A stretch of 11,946 nt of DNA from a bacterium (GCA_030609865.1 JAUWSZ010000023.1:1-11946), one strand, 5' to 3'. Counted from the first letter of the stretch, positions 1 through 7,964 are shown. Program-made: numbers and translations. The notes: generated by a model from the letters alone, not told the origin.

Positions 1-969
1 GGGGAAATCAATGCAGCCGATGATCTGAGACGAGTGATCCTGCGGCAGACCCCCGAGGGCCAGCAGATAACGGTAAACCATGTGGCCCGGGTGAACGAGA
101 CCTTTGGCAGCGATATCGGAACCATCTCACGCATGGACGGCCGCCCGTCCATAACTCTCTCTATTTCGAAGAAGCAGGCAGGGAATTCTCTGAAGATCAT
201 CGAGGCACTCAAAAGGGTCGTCAAGGAGACCAGCGACAGACTGCATGGCGAGGTGAATCTTGGCGGAACGAGGGAAGAGCCGTTTCAGAAAGAACCGGCC
301 GGATCGGGTTCGTCCGCATTTTCTGCTTCGGAGATGCCAGGATCCGCGGAGAGCGGCAACGGCCACTTCTTGAAATTCACTTCCACGCACGACAGTTCGA
401 TTGATATCGAGAATATTCTGGGCACCCTTGAGAACAATGCCATGGTGGGTCTCGGCCTGGTGCTGGTATTGCTCTATTTCTTCCTCGGGTTGCGTTATGC
501 CTTCATGGCAGCGCTGGGCATGACCATCTCCTTCCTGGGGACGTTTATCTTCATGTCCTACATCGGCGAATCATTGAATGGAAACTCCTTGTTCGGCCTG
601 GTGCTGGTCATGGGAATTGTCGTGGACGATGCCATCATTATCATGGAAAACTGCTACCGGTACCTGCAAATGGGGTTCACCCCAAAGGAAGCAGCCGTAC
701 GGGGCACGGATGAGGTCGTGCCACCGGTATTGTCCGCGATCCTGACCACGATTTCGGCCTTTCTGCCCCTGATGTTGTTGCCGGGCATCATCGGGAAGTT
801 CATGAGAATCATTCCCATGGTGGTCTCCATGGCCCTTTTTGCTTCCCTGGTAGAGTCCTTCATCATTTTGCCCACTCATATAGCGGAATGGTGGGGATCA
901 TGGTCCTGGGAGCGAAGTTCACCGTGGTCACCATGTACGGAATTGTGGCCCTGGCGGGCATTGCGGTGA
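1..969 (+). pseudogene. RND efflux permease, 5' part of a broken gene (partial at window edge)
   Basis: The reading frame is open from base 1, so the true start lies upstream. The product resembles the inner-membrane permease of AcrB/AcrD/AcrF-type RND pumps, which use proton-motive force to export drugs, metals or lipophilic compounds with a periplasmic adaptor and an outer-membrane channel. The visible part starts in a periplasmic porter subdomain (GRPSITLSISK near base 140). A hydrophilic linker follows, then TM2-TM6, including the TM4 proton-relay motif GIVVDDAIIIMEN (about 616-654) with its paired aspartates. Family resemblance ends at ILPTHIAEW (about 865-891). The frame then runs on through tryptophan- and serine-rich nonsense to a stop at 967-969. 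Conserved sequence resumes in another frame at about 888. Such permeases normally exceed 1,000 residues, so this is a remnant and probably non-functional. Confidence 0.85.
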
Positions 970-1316
970 ATGACGCGATTGTCTTGATCACCTTTATCAA
1001 CAACGCCCGGAACAGGGGGGCGAGCAGGTATGCTTCGGTAGTGGAGGCAGGCATGCTCAGGTTGAGGCCGATCATCCTGACGAGCGTCACCACGATCGGC
1101 GGTCTTCTGCCGATGGCGCTGGGGTTGGGCGGACACTCGGAGAGCTGGGCGCCTCTGGCCAATACGATCATCTGGGGGATGATGTTCGCCACGATTCTTA
1201 CACTGCTGATCATCCCCGCTGTGTATACCATCATCGTTGATGACATCGCCACACCGACGTATCGGAGGGTTCGCTCCGTACTGCATCTCCCGGAGGTAGA
1301 TCAACACCAGGAATGA
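888..1316 (+). pseudogene. RND efflux permease, 3' part of the same broken gene
   Basis: This is the C-terminal end of an RND permease in a frame different from the upstream piece. It begins at the end of TM9 (VGIMVLGAKFTVV) and continues with the family's TM10 motif GIVALAGIAVNDAIVLI. The conserved cytoplasmic R-L-R-P-I-I-L-T and TSVTTIGGLLPMAL segment of TM11 follows, then TM12 (MMFATILTLLIIPAVYTII) and a short hydrophilic tail ending at a TGA. No ribosome-binding site precedes the nominal ATG at 888, so it is probably not translated independently. Compared with an intact permease, TM7, the whole second periplasmic loop, TM8 and most of TM9 are absent, roughly 400-500 codons. Internal deletion with frame change is the simplest explanation; a misassembly of the source contig is the alternative. 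Confidence 0.85.
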
Positions 1317-1363
1317 GTGGCTGTCATTGAAAAGGTTAAACCACCGGCTCTGCCGTTTCCAGC

Positions 1364-1376
1364 GAGAATTGTTCTC
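1364..1376. repeat. Short inverted repeat in the RND-vapB gap
   Basis: GAGAA-TTG-TTCTC is a perfect 5-bp inverted repeat with a 3-bp centre, lying in the 193-base gap between the RND remnant and vapB. It is followed only by ATTT, so it is a poor terminator. It could be a protein-binding site or chance. No other convincing element was seen in this gap apart from the vapB promoter region. Confidence 0.2.
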
Positions 1377-1473
1377 ATTTCTGATTGCGGCGTGCATTTC
1401 AACAAAAAAATTCCCATAAGGGGTCAAACCTACACGGGCTGTTCTCCAAATGGGATCCCGCCGAAATGCGTTA

Positions 1474-1502
1474 TTGACATCTTTATGAACATGTGATACA
1501 TT
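1474..1502 (+). promoter_or_regulatory. Probable vapBC promoter
   Basis: A perfect -35 hexamer TTGACA (1474-1479) is followed after 17 bases by TACATT (1497-1502). An overlapping alternative -10 is GATACA at 1495-1500, preceded by TG. Either choice puts the transcript start at about 1507-1511, on or just before the vapB ATG at 1510. The mRNA would therefore be leaderless or nearly so, which fits the lack of a Shine-Dalgarno sequence upstream of vapB. Confidence 0.55.
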
Positions 1503-1511
1503 TTTATGTAT
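1496..1511. promoter_or_regulatory. Probable VapB operator palindrome
   Basis: ATACAT-TTTT-ATGTAT is a perfect 6-bp inverted repeat that covers the likely -10 element and the first two bases of the vapB start codon. A second small palindrome, ACATGT (1489-1494), lies immediately upstream. Ribbon-helix-helix antitoxins of VapBC pairs typically bind inverted repeats in their own promoter, so this is the best candidate for the autorepression site. That role is inferred from position and symmetry. Confidence 0.55.
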
Positions 1512-1746
1512 GAAGCGAACCACATTGACGATAGATGACGATCTGTTCGTGCAATTGAAGAAGCGAGCAGCGAGTCAGGGTAAGTCCATGGGATCGTTGG
1601 TCAACGATTTACTCCGGCAGGCCATCTCGCTTCAATCCCGGCCACGGCCCTTTCTGCTGGAATTGGAGGGGTGGGACGCCGCACTGCAGCCCAGCGTGGA
1701 TATCCTGGACCGCGACAAGCTCTTCGACCTCATGAACGGCAGATGA
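1510..1746 (+). CDS. vapB: VapB-type antitoxin, ribbon-helix-helix
   Basis: This 78-residue protein has the layout of a type II antitoxin. Residues 1-40 form a ribbon-helix-helix DNA-binding domain: the strand KRTTLTIDDDLFVQL, then helices around KKRAASQGKS and SLVNDLLRQAI. A C-terminal tail of about 35 residues would wrap around and block the toxin. It should neutralise the VapC ribonuclease encoded 3 bases downstream and, with it, repress their shared promoter. The ATG at 1510 is used because no in-frame start exists upstream before a TGA at 1486-1488. No Shine-Dalgarno sequence is visible, and the promoter places transcription at or next to this codon, so leaderless translation is likely. 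The family assignment is firm; the precise VapB subclass is not determined. Confidence 0.85.
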   Translation: MKRTTLTIDDDLFVQLKKRAASQGKSMGSLVNDLLRQAISLQSRPRPFLLELEGWDAALQPSVDILDRDKLFDLMNGR

Positions 1747-1749
1747 TCC

Positions 1750-2187
1750 ATGCAGGCAATCGACACGAACATTCTTGTCTTCGCCGAGATTCGATCGAGC
1801 GCACACCACGCGGTTGCCCGCAAGATTCTCGCCGACCTGGCTGAGGGCGCGATTCCGTGGGCAATTCCCTGGCCATGCGTCTATGAGTTCCTCCGTGTCG
1901 TCACCCACCCAAGAGTGTACCATCCCCCCCTCCCGATGAAGGCGGCGCTGCAGGACTTGCTCCGTATTTTGGATTCACCGACGCTGATACTTCTGCGCGA
2001 GACGGCGAACCATCCGGAGGTCATGATGTCGGTCATCCAAGAGGCAGGGGTATCGGGCAACCTTGTCCACGATGCTCACATCGCGGCGCTGTGTATCGAA
2101 CACGGGATCAGCGAAATTGTCACGGGAGATCGGGATTTCTCCCGCTTCCCTTCGTTATCCGTAAAGAATCCTTTTCTGCACGTGTAG
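1750..2187 (+). CDS. vapC: VapC-type PIN-domain ribonuclease toxin
   Basis: This 145-residue PIN-domain protein is the likely toxin partner of the upstream antitoxin. VapC toxins are Mg2+-dependent endoribonucleases that cut specific RNAs (often tRNA or 23S rRNA) and stop growth when released from VapB. The acidic active-site residues expected of the fold are present: D5 in AIDTNIL, E46 in YEFLRVV, D108 in HDAHIAAL and D127 in TGDRDFSRF. The toxin therefore looks catalytically intact. Its length is normal for the family. The ATG lies 3 bases after the vapB stop with no strong ribosome-binding site, so translation is probably coupled to vapB. The stop codon at 2185-2187 abuts the last base of the convergent fusion gene. 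The RNA target cannot be read from sequence. Confidence 0.88.
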   Translation: MQAIDTNILVFAEIRSSAHHAVARKILADLAEGAIPWAIPWPCVYEFLRVVTHPRVYHPPLPMKAALQDLLRILDSPTLILLRETANHPEVMMSVIQEAGVSGNLVHDAHIAALCIEHGISEIVTGDRDFSRFPSLSVKNPFLHV

Positions 2188-5136
2188 TCATCTTTCGCGA
2201 TTCACAATCGTCTTCAAAACCTTGCAGGGGTCGTTGCCCTGATTCTCGATGGAATACCTTCCAAGCCCGGCGGGTACGATGGCGGTTTCTGAGTAATCGA
2301 GACGGAAATTTCTGTCCGGGAAGGCCTGCGATTGGATAAGAACACCTTCTCCCTCGACCAGGCTCAGGACGTGCGGCGCCCCTTTTGTGTCGTCTTCTAC
2401 GCTGGTAGCGAATTCAAAGCGATGTACCTCGAACACCAGTTCATCGAGCTTGCCGAGGAGAACCTCGGCCCAATCCCTGCCCCTTCGGATACATCTCGGT
2501 TTCTGTATCAGGCGCTTCTCGACCCAGGAAGTGGTCCGGTCCGGATACTTGTGGAGCATTCGAAAGGCATGCCCCGCGTGGATCTCCCTGAGTTTCCCGT
2601 TCAGGTCCGGTCTCAAATAGTCGTAGAAATGAAAGGTGTATCTGTCCGTGGTAGCGCTCAGCTCCAGGACCACGCATCCTTTTCCCGAGGCGTGGACGGT
2701 GCCTGCCGGAATCAGGAAGAGATCTCCCTGTTTGACGGGAAATACGTTCACATACTTGCGGTGGTCAAAAGGAATCCCCTGCTTCTCGGCCTTGTCGACG
2801 GCCAGCTGAAACTCGCCGATGTCGATTCCCTCTTTGATGCCCAGGTGGACGCAGGCATCGGGTGTAGCCGCCATGATATAGTAGCTCTCGTCCTGGTGGA
2901 GGGGTTCTCTAAAAGCCTTCCTTATATAAGCGGAATCCGGATGAATCTGAATCGCCATGTCCCCGCCCTTCCAGCAATCGTCGTAATTGACACGTATGGG
3001 CCAACCACCCTTGAACCTTCGGTTGAGCCGCCGGCCCATGATCTTGTCGGGTTGCTTGTCGAGGATGACAGGGAAGGGGATTTCAACAAAGGTATTGCCC
3101 ACGGGGATCTTGACGCTCATATGATAGGCCATCAGCTCGTAGGCCCATGCGCAATTCACCATCTCCTTGGGCAGTTTTCGGACCTTCTTCAGCCACTGCC
3201 CTCCCCAAACACCTTCATCATGGAAGGCCTTGAGCTGAAAGGGCCGCTCGACAAGGTTGGCAATCATCTCGTCCAGTGTTTTGCGGTCGACGAGTTTGGG
3301 TTGCCCGGACAGATTGTCGTCAATATAGTGGTCGATCCGCTTCAGAAGAGACTTCTTTTCCTTATCCAGGAGAGGAAAGTCTACGTAGTGGAACCTCTTC
3401 CCCGCCAGGTAAGCAGGCCGGCCTTTACCGGAACCGCCTTTCGCTCTTGCTCCGAGAGGAACGAGAAGGCCTCGTGAGGAGCGTTTGGTGATCTCTTCGC
3501 GCGTGATATCGCTGTAGAGGACGATGTCATAGTGCTTTCTGAGGGGGTTGCATGCGGCACCCGATCCGAAGCACAGGACTGCTCTGGGTGATCTCGTCCT
3601 TTTTTCTTTGTCGTTCTGAAGACTTTTTCGGAGGGCGGCTATCCGCTTCTCGTCCAGCAGATCCAGGAGGCTGCCATCGAAAATGCGCCCGAAGGTTCTC
3701 TCTTTCGTCATAGAGGGCCGGATCATCTCTTCAATGGTATTGGCCGGTTTGTAGAATTTGGAGAAATCGATGGTTCTTACGCGGAAGCCGTCGTTTTCGA
3801 GTCTTTTCTTGATTGGCGGGATCCTGCCTGGCCAGTCAACGCCGGCGTACCCATCTACCGCGAGGAGGATTGTCCTTCCTTTTTCGAGAAAGGCCTTCCG
3901 GGCCAGTTGACTTATGTGCCGGTTGACATTTCTCGTGCCGACGATCAGGGAGTTTTCCCACTTCTGTCCCAATATCTCGTCCTGCGGGACGATTAACGAA
4001 GCGCCCCATATTCCGATTCTGCCCTGCATTTTCCGCATCGTTTCCAATCGATCGATCTCAACGATGTGTACCCTTCCCGCGTAGCCTGCCTCCTTCAGTG
4101 CCTCCCGGGCAGCGGGCAGAATCACCTGCTTGCCTGTCGGTTTGGTCAGCAGCCCGGCAACGAGAAAAACGCGCGTACCTTTCACGGAGCGCCAATCGTC
4201 TCTGTCCCATTCCAGAACCTTCTTCTTTCCCCGCCCTGTATGCAATCGAATGATCAGCCTTGCCAGATCCCTGCCGACCTGAACAAGGATTTCTTTTGCC
4301 TGTTTTTTCGCTTCCTTGTCTCCTGAACCGTAGGCCTTGGCGACGGATTTGCCGGAGATTTTGTCGAGCTGGGGGTCCAGTGTTCTGTTCGGATCCTTGG
4401 CCCATGCTTCAACCCCATCCGTGAATCTCAGGAAAAGAGGCTTTCCTTTTTTCAGGTTCCGTCTCTCCCGCAATTCGGCGATTCTTCCGATTCCGTAGCC
4501 GCCGATCAGGGCCTCGGCAGATTTTCCGTCTCGAATCAATATGTCAAAGAAGGCCTGGGAGCCGGGCGCCGGCTCAACCCGCTTGTCCTCGAGCACAAGG
4601 ACTTTGCCGGCGCCAAACCCGGTGCCGGGGCCAAAGTAAACGACTTTGCCTCCGGTTTCCCCCACAGTCTTCGCCCATTTCTTGGCAAAATCAGGGGAAT
4701 GAACAAAGGCGTAAGCCGAGGCAATTGCCTGGACCACGCCGTCATTGTTGATGTAGACCTTCCACGCTTCTCCCAGCAGCCTTTCCAACACCTTGGCCGG
4801 CATGATCTTTGCCAGACCTGGAATGTTCGGAACGGTTTTGGGATCCACGCTGTTGTCTTCCAAATAGAGGCCAGGGGCGCCGATGCCCACCAGACGGAGC
4901 ACAGTCCATCCGCGTTTCTCCACTTCACTGGTTCTCTTCCTGATCAACCCCGCTACACGTCTCAGGGTCCGGTTGGCGTCCGTCCGGCCTTTGACTTTCA
5001 CGACCTCTGTCGGAGGGTATTCGCGGGCAATTTCTCGGCGGTCATCCGTGTCGACGAAGGCAAAAGCGATCTTGGTTCCACCGAGGTCCACGGCCGGAAA
5101 AACGGTTCGTTTGCATGCCGGAATTGTTCTCATCAT
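2188..5136 (-). CDS. Fusion protein: ROK sugar kinase, nucleoside-kinase-like region, type I phosphomannose isomerase
   Basis: This 982-residue protein joins two consecutive sugar enzymes. Residues 1-385 are a ROK-family kinase: ATP-binding DLGGTK (17-22), GIGAPG (84-89), NND with probable catalytic D132, and GPGTGFGAG (169-177). The Cys/His zinc motif common in ROK proteins is not seen. Residues about 393-600 resemble the uridine-kinase-like region in front of some bacterial phosphomannose isomerases; where a P-loop would lie there is DGYAGVDWPGR, so it cannot bind nucleotide in the usual way. Residues about 625-982 are a type I phosphomannose isomerase: entry motif VWGGQWL (643-649) and zinc ligands Q730 and H732 (QIHPD), E750 and H815 (GTVHA). 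Predicted role: phosphorylate mannose, then isomerise mannose-6-phosphate to fructose-6-phosphate in the cytoplasm. The ATG at 5136 has GAGG 8 bases upstream, overlapping the mannosidase stop, so the two are co-translated. The sugar specificity of the kinase is inferred. Confidence 0.85.
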   Translation of the reverse strand: MMRTIPACKRTVFPAVDLGGTKIAFAFVDTDDRREIAREYPPTEVVKVKGRTDANRTLRRVAGLIRKRTSEVEKRGWTVLRLVGIGAPGLYLEDNSVDPKTVPNIPGLAKIMPAKVLERLLGEAWKVYINNDGVVQAIASAYAFVHSPDFAKKWAKTVGETGGKVVYFGPGTGFGAGKVLVLEDKRVEPAPGSQAFFDILIRDGKSAEALIGGYGIGRIAELRERRNLKKGKPLFLRFTDGVEAWAKDPNRTLDPQLDKISGKSVAKAYGSGDKEAKKQAKEILVQVGRDLARLIIRLHTGRGKKKVLEWDRDDWRSVKGTRVFLVAGLLTKPTGKQVILPAAREALKEAGYAGRVHIVEIDRLETMRKMQGRIGIWGASLIVPQDEILGQKWENSLIVGTRNVNRHISQLARKAFLEKGRTILLAVDGYAGVDWPGRIPPIKKRLENDGFRVRTIDFSKFYKPANTIEEMIRPSMTKERTFGRIFDGSLLDLLDEKRIAALRKSLQNDKEKRTRSPRAVLCFGSGAACNPLRKHYDIVLYSDITREEITKRSSRGLLVPLGARAKGGSGKGRPAYLAGKRFHYVDFPLLDKEKKSLLKRIDHYIDDNLSGQPKLVDRKTLDEMIANLVERPFQLKAFHDEGVWGGQWLKKVRKLPKEMVNCAWAYELMAYHMSVKIPVGNTFVEIPFPVILDKQPDKIMGRRLNRRFKGGWPIRVNYDDCWKGGDMAIQIHPDSAYIRKAFREPLHQDESYYIMAATPDACVHLGIKEGIDIGEFQLAVDKAEKQGIPFDHRKYVNVFPVKQGDLFLIPAGTVHASGKGCVVLELSATTDRYTFHFYDYLRPDLNGKLREIHAGHAFRMLHKYPDRTTSWVEKRLIQKPRCIRRGRDWAEVLLGKLDELVFEVHRFEFATSVEDDTKGAPHVLSLVEGEGVLIQSQAFPDRNFRLDYSETAIVPAGLGRYSIENQGNDPCKVLKTIVNRER

Positions 5137-5146
5137 TTTGCGATCC

Positions 5147-7912
5147 TCAAACGGGCTCGTATTCTTTCGGCACGATGCTCACCGTAACGATCTCTTTCGG
5201 TTCGACCTTCAAGGCGATACTGCCATCCTTGCGTACGGAGATTTGTTTCTTCTTTTCTTCGTTAAGATCGGCAAGCCACGCCCGGCGTATTCCAGGGAGA
5301 ATCTCCAGGATTCCCTCTAACGGTTTCGCAGTAGTGTTGAAAAGGCGAATGATGATGTTGTCTTCGCTATATGCCTTCTTGATGGCACTCACCAGAAGGC
5401 GTTCCGGCCGAATGCGTACGAAACCTAAGCCGGCCGGCAGTTCCCCTCTCTGCCACGGGACTCTCAATGACTTGATCGGGATGTTGTACCGGTTTTCCTC
5501 CGGATAGATCGCTGTCGATGGCCAGGGACGGGCCAAGGGCAAAATTGCGTACTTGAATTTGTGCTCTCCCATGCATTGAGCGTCGGGAACGGCCAGCTTC
5601 GGGCCGGCGAGGCTCTTGCGGGTTGTCAGATCATCCTGGGAAAGCCACCCCACGCAACGGAGAAGCGTGAGGGCGATGGCGCCATCGGTTTTTGCCTCAT
5701 ATTCCGGCAGTCCCTTGTTCAGGATGATCAACCCCTTTTCGCCGTCGTTGAGGCCCACGAAATTGCGTTGAAACTGCGTGGGGGAAGCACGTCTTTCTCT
5801 TGGCAGTTCCCCCACACTTGTGTGGTGCGCAATATCTCTCTTCCTGCTTTCAGGGTAATCGATGGGGTCCTTTACCCGTCTCTTGACGACATCCCCCTGG
5901 GTCTGTACGAAGACGAAATCACTTTTCACGCCGGGAAAGAGGGCCCTCAGGCGGTGATCCTTCGCGCGGTTATCGATGTGGGTGGTTATGTGAACCCGTG
6001 GGGAATCTTTTGTGAGGGTGAAACGAATGCGGATAGGGAGCCTGACCCGTTTCTTCTTCCTGGCTTTTCGGTCCGAGGTCAAACCCTCGGGGAGGAGCAG
6101 TTCGGTATTCACTTCGTACGAGGCCAGCAAGGGGCCGTTCTCTTTGAGGGTGATCCTTCCCCTCGCCCCTCTGGTGGTGATCGGCTTGTCCCCCTTCAGG
6201 GGGTCGTAATTGTAGGTGTCTCCGTGGTCCGCCGTATCTTCGATCAGGTTCTGACTCTTGAAGACGGCTCCGTTCCGCTTGTCGAGAATCGTCAAGGTCC
6301 CGTTCGTGTGGACCTTTACTCGCAATCGTTCGTTTTCGAGGACGTGCTTCTTTTCGTCGGCGATCCGACCGGACCCCGGCAGGTCCTGTTCGGCGACAGC
6401 GAGCAGAGAGAAAGCCTTGTATCCAAAGGGGGGAATTGCCTCGCAGCAGACAGCGATCTGACAACCCTCTTCATCGTTCTTCAAGGCTTGAACAGGGATG
6501 GCTTTCCCTTGATCATCCCGGAGCACCCAACCCCCTTTTCTTCCTTTCGCGATTCTTTCCTGGTCCAACTGCCAGTCGGCATCGTCCTGGGTCGGGGTTT
6601 CAGGGTCAATTCTTACTTTCACGACCTCCGTTCGCTCCAGATCGGAGGGGTTGAACAGCACCAGGGCGCTTTCCCCCTCTCCGATGAGCTTTCTCGTGTC
6701 TATCCTTGACGCGATGTTCTGAAGACTGTTGTCCGTAATATCTCTTGCCAGTTCAATGGCGTTGTTGTATCTGACCTCCCCCTCCCGATGAACCTCGTCG
6801 ATTGCGCAGGCATTGCAGTGGTGGAAGTGCTGCCTCATCAGATATTCCCACGCCCTTTCGATCAAGCCGGACGGGTAGTCATCCCCCAGCAACCAGGCGA
6901 AGGCGGCAAAGGGTTCTGCAAACTTCTCGATCGCCAGTTCCGCTTTCTTGTTCTTCTGTTTCAGGTACATTCTGGCGGACAGTTGTCCGCTCATGGTGCA
7001 GGCCCACTTGTTCCCGGTCAGTTCGCCGTGGAGGACCTGAAGACGGGGTTCCTCGCTTTCGACAGTTCGGAAGAACTCCTGCAACCGAACTTGGCGAACC
7101 TTATAGTTCGGCCCGATAAGGGCATCGACCTTTCGAATGGTTTGATTCACGCCGGATTGGGCTTCGAACTGGTCGTTTCCCTGCGTTATCAGAAGGCGCT
7201 TGGTGACGGCGAAGGTCTTGAGAAAGTCTGCTTCCTGCTTGATGACCTTCGTGGCATCGCGAGGGTCTTCGGGCAGTTCCCACACCTGCGCGTACGTTCT
7301 CGAAGGATAGTATTTGATCAGGGCGCTCTTGTCGGCGCCCTTCCACAGGGTGAGATCCTTGAGGGGTTGTTCCGGAGGGTATCCACGCCAGGTATAAGCC
7401 CATTTCAGGCCTGTCCCCTTGACGATCTGGGGAATCTGTGAATGGTATTGGAATGCATCCGCATTGTAGAAGACAAGACTGGGAGCGCCGAACTTCTTCG
7501 AAAACCGTATGCCTCTGTTGATGTTGCGGATGAGCGACTCGTTGCTGATCAGGCACGTCTCCGGCGAGGTCCAACAAGGGCCTATGTCGAGTTGCCTTCT
7601 CTTGACGAACTTACTGATTCTTCGTGCTGCCCGTCCAGCCGTATCCGCGTTGTCCAGGGCGTCTCGTTCCCTGAGGATGTCGAGATAATCCATGATGGGC
7701 ATGACCTGGCCATCAAAATGGAACTTGAACGTTGGGTCCTGGTCTAGAGTGTCGAGCAGATGGTCGAGAAGATGAACGAGCTGCATCTTGAAGCCTTCAT
7801 GAACCTCGTACCACTCGAAATCCCAATGGGTATGCGAAAGAATGTGGACGTGGAAAACGTCTTCAGCCGCTTCAGTTGGATTGATCGAACGCCTCTTCTT
7901 CTTTCTTGTCAC
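5147..7912 (-). CDS. Glycoside hydrolase family 38 alpha-mannosidase
   Basis: This 921-residue GH38 enzyme should release mannose from alpha-mannosides. Visible motifs are SHTHWDFEWY near the N terminus, with zinc ligands H29 and D31; NADAFQYHSQIPQI with probable nucleophile D152; and QHFHHCNACAIDEVH (361-375) with zinc ligand H364. Most relatives have Asp directly after that third ligand; here it is H365. Residues from about 450 onward form the beta-rich C-terminal half. There is no signal peptide and the N terminus is basic (RKKKRR), so it should act in the cytoplasm on imported or internally made substrate. The start is GTG at 7912: the frame upstream reaches a stop without another start, and SHTHWD begins only 25 residues in. 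Its ribosome-binding site is poorly spaced. It is first in a two-gene operon with the kinase-isomerase fusion, 10 bases apart. Exact substrate and linkage are unknown. Confidence 0.88.
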   Translation of the reverse strand: MTRKKKRRSINPTEAAEDVFHVHILSHTHWDFEWYEVHEGFKMQLVHLLDHLLDTLDQDPTFKFHFDGQVMPIMDYLDILRERDALDNADTAGRAARRISKFVKRRQLDIGPCWTSPETCLISNESLIRNINRGIRFSKKFGAPSLVFYNADAFQYHSQIPQIVKGTGLKWAYTWRGYPPEQPLKDLTLWKGADKSALIKYYPSRTYAQVWELPEDPRDATKVIKQEADFLKTFAVTKRLLITQGNDQFEAQSGVNQTIRKVDALIGPNYKVRQVRLQEFFRTVESEEPRLQVLHGELTGNKWACTMSGQLSARMYLKQKNKKAELAIEKFAEPFAAFAWLLGDDYPSGLIERAWEYLMRQHFHHCNACAIDEVHREGEVRYNNAIELARDITDNSLQNIASRIDTRKLIGEGESALVLFNPSDLERTEVVKVRIDPETPTQDDADWQLDQERIAKGRKGGWVLRDDQGKAIPVQALKNDEEGCQIAVCCEAIPPFGYKAFSLLAVAEQDLPGSGRIADEKKHVLENERLRVKVHTNGTLTILDKRNGAVFKSQNLIEDTADHGDTYNYDPLKGDKPITTRGARGRITLKENGPLLASYEVNTELLLPEGLTSDRKARKKKRVRLPIRIRFTLTKDSPRVHITTHIDNRAKDHRLRALFPGVKSDFVFVQTQGDVVKRRVKDPIDYPESRKRDIAHHTSVGELPRERRASPTQFQRNFVGLNDGEKGLIILNKGLPEYEAKTDGAIALTLLRCVGWLSQDDLTTRKSLAGPKLAVPDAQCMGEHKFKYAILPLARPWPSTAIYPEENRYNIPIKSLRVPWQRGELPAGLGFVRIRPERLLVSAIKKAYSEDNIIIRLFNTTAKPLEGILEILPGIRRAWLADLNEEKKKQISVRKDGSIALKVEPKEIVTVSIVPKEYEPV

Positions 7913-7938
7913 GATCCTTGGGCCCCATTCGTAGTCAT
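7909..7938 (-). other. Possible short leader ORF coupled to the mannosidase start
   Basis: A nine-codon frame (MTTNGAQGS then TGA) begins at ATG 7938 and stops at 7911-7909, so its TGA overlaps the GTG start of the mannosidase as GTGA. Overlaps of this kind usually mean translational coupling, and the mannosidase lacks a well-spaced ribosome-binding site of its own. The leader has only a distant purine stretch (AGGGAAG, about 15 bases upstream), so it could be chance. Confidence 0.2.
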
Positions 7939-7964
7939 GTTTTCACTGTAGCTTCCCTTAATCG

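Noticed and set aside
876..1523. Minus-strand open frame of 215 codons across the RND remnant and the gap before vapB
   Set aside because: Most of it is antisense to conserved RND sequence, it is rich in H, R and D as expected of a shadow frame, and it runs into the vapB promoter and start.
2332..3477. Long open frame of 381 codons on the plus strand inside the fusion gene
   Set aside because: It is antisense to a gene with clear domain motifs, its product shows no family motifs, and such frames arise from codon bias in GC-rich genes.
5561..6709. Long open frame of 382 codons on the plus strand inside the mannosidase gene
   Set aside because: It is antisense to conserved GH38 sequence and has no recognisable domain or ribosome-binding site.
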